Origin: Acanthamoeba sp. SK_2022b
Taxonomy: Eukaryota > Discosea > Longamoebia > Acanthamoebidae
Length of the DNA stretch: 22,931 nt
Reading direction: 5' to 3'
NCBI GenBank assembly: GCA_027943245.1
Contig: JANDJZ010000610.1
Span: 1 to 22,931, forward strand
Shown: positions 19,669 to 22,931 of the stretch, piece after piece
Layout of the letters: the number at the start of each line of letters is the position of its first letter
Numbering within the stretch: position 1 is the stretch's first letter
The notes under the pieces: generated by a model
What the model was told of the DNA's origin: nothing
Seen by the model: the letters and a program-made list of their open reading frames with translations, nothing else
Databases searched by the model: none
Made by a program: the position numbers and the translations under genes

Positions 19669-20481
19669 TCACTCGCCTATCCTCAGCGAGAGCCGGTGGC
19701 GTCCCCAGGTATGACCGTAGCCGTTGTGTCTCTTCTGTCAAACGCGGAACTTGCCTTTCTGGAGTAGAGAAGAATTGACGTGACCTCCTCTCGTCCCCCT
19801 CAACTGTCCACGGGCTGCCCGTTAGCAAGGGCCAGCTGCCGTGCCGCACCCCCCTCTCCTCGGTCACCCCCCCCCCCGTCTGGTGCGGGCCAACAGTGGT
19901 GGCGGTTCGACGAGTTTTGAACAGGCTCCGTCGGAAGAGGCAGGTGAGCGCGTGGGCCATCGGTGTTTTCTCCACTGGCCGGGAAAAGGAAAGAGCAAGC
20001 CGGTGGCAGAACAGAGCCACTTTCCGTAGAATTTCCACCTTTGTCCCTAACCGTCGGACCTGGTACCGCGACGAGACGCCACCTCGGTGCTTGCCTGTCT
20101 GGAAGAAGCGCCGACCACCAGCCAACCGCACACGGCGACTGGTTAGAGTTAGTTTGCCGCCGTTGCCAACAGGTGCCGAAAGGTAAGGGCCGCCCGTGCA
20201 GAGGGCCCTGTGACGCACATCACTCCCCGTCTATCGAGCTCGTGTGACGCACATCACTTTTTATTGACGTGACTGAACGCGCCGGTCCAGACCGCGGACA
20301 GCACTCTCATCCCCTTGCAGGTCCCTTGGGCGACCCGATTCCCGTTCCCTTCTTCGTTCTTGCCACCGGTTGCCTGTCGCAGGAGCTCACGCACCACAAC
20401 GCAGGAGAGGGCGGAACACTCTTCCGGCGACCGTGTCGCAAAGAGTTGCATCGACTTGGCCGGTTGGTTTTGGAGAAGGAG
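19669..20481. other. Intergenic region upstream of the RFX gene
   Basis: About 810 bp without a supported gene. It contains a C11-class homopolymer (about 19866-19876), short open frames with no recognisable content, and a cluster of TGACG motifs at 20209-20275 (annotated separately). The frame of RFX exon 1 stays open upstream to an ATG at 20269, so a longer N-terminus is possible, but that extension has no family-like features. Confidence 0.5.
20209..20258 (+). repeat. Direct repeat TGTGACGCACATCACT, two copies
   Basis: Identical 16-mers at 20209-20224 and 20243-20258 (period 34 bp), each containing TGACGCA, followed by a third TGACG-type site, TTGACGTGAC, at about 20265. TGACG is the half-site core for bZIP/CREB-type factors. 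The location, 220-270 bp before the RFX ATG, suits regulatory sites; function is inferred. Confidence 0.6.
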
Positions 20482-22931
20482 ATGGACGCAGAGCGAAGCT
20501 TAGCAGCACAAGCAGCCTTTCACCACAATCCAATGACAGCAGCGCAGCCTCCACATCCTCTCCATCAGCTGCCGCTGCCAGTGCCACACTTTCCCAACGG
20601 TGGCCTTCCACTTCACCACTACAACAGCATGTCGGCATCCCAATACGGACCTACTACTTCGTCAACACCTCCCAGGTCCTCTTCTTTCTCTACCTCATCC
20701 CCTAGAAGCGCCTCCTTCTCCGGTGGGACCTCCTCCGCACATCAGCAGCGCTCCAGCTCCTTCTCTCAGCAATCTGTATCATCGTCAGCTCCTCCTTCGG
20801 CTTCTAGCAAATCCTCACCACCTTCCCTGTCGTCTTCATCAAGCGCCTATTCTATCTCGCGCAAGCCTTTCGTCCTGTCCCGCAGCGAGTCCTTTGCCTT
20901 TGTCAAGGATTGGTACCCTTCCTCCCATCCCGTTCTTGTCTGTTATTTTTATTTTATTCAATCAACAGTTAGGGTCCTTTGTAGTTACACCCCTGTGACA
21001 TCGATCCTAGGAAGGGATCATCCCTTCGTTTGTTTTGTTTATTTTATTTTTATGTCTTCACCATGTTACCTACATCCGTTGGGACCGTTCTCTGTATCGG
21101 TTGGCCCCTTATTACGTAATGGCCTTTCTATGGTTTTCAGTCTGCTATCTGCAGAGGACTTCCCCCTCTCTTTTCTCCCGGCACTCGCGGCCTCGTTATG
21201 TGTAAGTTGGCCACGACGCGCACATGTGCTTCATGTGTCGCGTTGGTCTGGGCTGTGGTTGGGTGGGCTCTCATCCCAAATCCACGCGCCCAATTCGTGT
21301 GGTTCGCCCCCCCCCTCTCAAATCTATTTGCCGGTGGCCGCACGCGCTGCGACCTTTTGTGACCGTGTGAAGATGGCTGTCTCTTGATGTTCTTCTTGAA
21401 GCGGTGACCCCAGTGTGCCCACACGGCACGATCCAGTCGCCCCAAATCTTGTGGCAGAGTAGCTCTTGTTACATCTTTCTCTATCTCTCTCGGTAATTGT
21501 CATTCTTTTGATGCTAGTGGCTAACATCCCCTTCTCTCCGTCTCCATCCCTCAATCTTTCTCGCTGGCTTGCGCGTTCGACCATCGGTGCAGGCTCACGG
21601 ATGCCTTTGAGGAGCGCAAGGAAAGCGCGGTGAGCACGCGTGGGGTGTACGACGACTACAAGGGCTTCTGCGAGCACAAGGCCATCGAGGTCATGTGTCC
21701 CTCGGCCTTTGGCAAGCTCTTCAAGAAGGTCTTCCCACACATCACCGTCCGACGGCTGGGTCCGCGCGGCGAGAACTTCAATCACTACTACAACCTCGGA
21801 CGCAAGGGATCCCCCGTCTCCACGCCCACCGCACCACCACAGGAGGAGAGCAGCACCGGGATCCCGCCTCCTTCCTCCTTCACCTGTACGACTATCCCAT
21901 CCCCCGTCTCTGTCTGGCGTAATGGGACCATCCCGTGGTGCGGTGGTGATGACCACCGACATCCAGCTGTCACCACCCATTTCGGGTCTGCGTGTAGCTG
22001 CCGCCACGCGCCCGTTGTCTGGCTGCGGGGTTACCGAAATTTCGATAATATGGAGATATGTTGCATCGAAATTTACGATTCGACACGTGCTCCTCGCACT
22101 TTTGCGGAGGGGGGCAAGATCTGACCGATGCTGCTATAATCTGACCCTGGGATCTGACTGGTGTGTGCGAACCGTTGTCACAGCTCTTATGGCGCGGGGT
22201 CCGCTTGCGCCACCGGCCCTCAGAGGAGCGGCCGGGATGATGGCTGGCCTGCCGCCGCTGCTGCCGCCGCCCAACAGCGTCGGGCCGCACCACCTGCCTC
22301 CGCCCCATCTGCCCGCCGTCGTCGGAGCCATGGGCTACCCGCCCTTTGGCTTCCCTTCGCCGCTCCACCAGCTGCAGCAACCGCAACAGCAGCAACAATT
22401 CCATCAGCACCAGCAGGGAGGGACCTACCCGCCTGCCCAGTACCTGCTCCACAACCCGCCGCCCGCCTTCACGCAGTCGCCACTGCTCTCGCTCGGCAGC
22501 ACCGGCAGCATGCCCTCACTTGACCGGCGGTCGTGGAACACGGAAGCCCACAGCGACCTCATGTCGCGGGTCGCCAAGTGCGTCTTCTCCTCCCCTCACC
22601 AATCGACGACGCTTGTGTGTCTGACGCATTTGTGTCGACAATCGGTCACAGGTATCGCGAGTGGTACCTCCACGAGTGCTGGGGGGTGCAGCCCATCCAT
22701 CCCGACGCGCTCGACATGGACAACCTGCAGTACTTCATCTCGACCGATGGTCCTCTGGTGGGGCGCGAAAGCCTCGCCCTGTCCTCCTTCCTGGCCATGA
22801 GCATCGGTACCTCGTGGCTGCCTCCCTCTCTTCACCATCTACCACATTCCTAACATTCCTTGGCTTGCAGCGGCGTTCAACAAGGGCGACTTTGAGATCT
22901 CGCGCGAGTTCTTCAACCGGGCGCGGAGCCA
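20482..22931 (+). CDS. RFX: RFX-type winged-helix transcription factor, 3' end beyond window
   Basis: Exons 20482-20912, 21593-21885, 22184-22577, 22652-22806 and 22871-22931 (cut by the window edge), all in phase; at least 464 aa. The N-terminus is Gln/His/Pro then Ser-rich (SSSFSTSSPRSASFSGG). The RFX DNA-binding domain spans about residues 138-216: FAFVKDWLTDAFEERKESA, TRGVYDDYKGFC, CPSAFGKLFKKVFP, and TVRRLGPRGENFNHYYNL. The FGK-x(3)-VFP and RRLG-RG-x(3)-HYY signature holds X-box-contacting residues; intron 1 interrupts the first helix just after the Trp. A Pro/Gln-rich linker (PQQQQQFHQHQQ) follows, then helical sequence (YREWYLHECWGVQ; AFNKGDFEISREFFNRA) that may start a repeat domain. 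I cannot see metazoan B, C or dimerisation domains. Start: the ATG giving MDAERSLAAQ; an in-frame ATG at 20269 would add 71 unremarkable residues. It likely acts as a nuclear regulator; targets are unknown. Confidence 0.86.

Noticed and set aside
20913..21387. Read-through of RFX exon 1 into intron 1 with hydrophobic sequence
   Set aside because: A GT-AG splice at 20912/21593 restores the RFX domain exactly; the read-through is T-rich noncoding DNA.

Overview
The window looks like nuclear DNA of an amoebozoan, most likely Acanthamoeba or a close relative. The grounds are GC-rich exons cut by many short GT-AG introns (mostly 40-190 nt, often AT-rich), a secreted Ser/Pro-rich protein ending in a choice-of-anchor A (CAA) domain of the kind seen in Acanthamoeba 'Jonah' cyst-wall lectins, and an RFX-type DNA-binding protein. 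All exon structures below were derived by hand from splice sites, reading phase and family motifs; no transcript or database search was available.

Layout. 1-1070 (+): 3' end of an unidentified low-complexity protein. 1829-2463 (+): two-exon coiled-coil/SAP-like protein. 2464-7248 is a degenerate zone: a possible phosphotransferase relic (about 2520-2960), a lower-GC stretch with no recognisable gene (about 3290-3890), a GH31 alpha-glucosidase pseudogene on the minus strand (4044-5111) that has lost the part of its catalytic domain carrying the acid/base, and a decayed AFG2/SPATA5 AAA-ATPase fragment (5968-6690). That fragment sits between 33-bp inverted repeats with CACTG...CAGTG ends (5204-5236 and 6843-6875), suggesting a mobile element carrying a host-gene fragment.

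7249-8952 (+): intact single-exon CAA-domain secreted protein. 9231-10143 (+): six-exon CENP-S/MHF1 histone-fold protein. 10327-11939 (+): disordered protein of unknown function whose last exon has two competing acceptors in different frames. 12091-15305 (-): twelve-exon purple acid phosphatase-like metallophosphoesterase with hydrophobic segments at both ends; several of its introns are packed with microsatellites. 15480-16232 (+): GNAT acetyltransferase, divergent from the phosphatase across a 174-bp AT-rich region. 16475-19668 (+): fourteen-exon IMP dehydrogenase with CBS domains, whose C-terminal half resembles a bacterial-type clade. 20482-22931 (+, runs off the window): RFX-domain transcription factor.

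The genes do not form an operon or an obvious pathway. They are independent eukaryotic genes serving cyst wall or secretion, kinetochore/DNA repair, phosphate ester hydrolysis, acetylation, guanine nucleotide synthesis and transcription. The best leads for something new are the inverted-repeat-bounded AFG2 fragment, the acceptor-adjacent microsatellites, the dual-frame last exon at 11620-11700, and the bacterial-like IMPDH with a presequence-like N-terminus.
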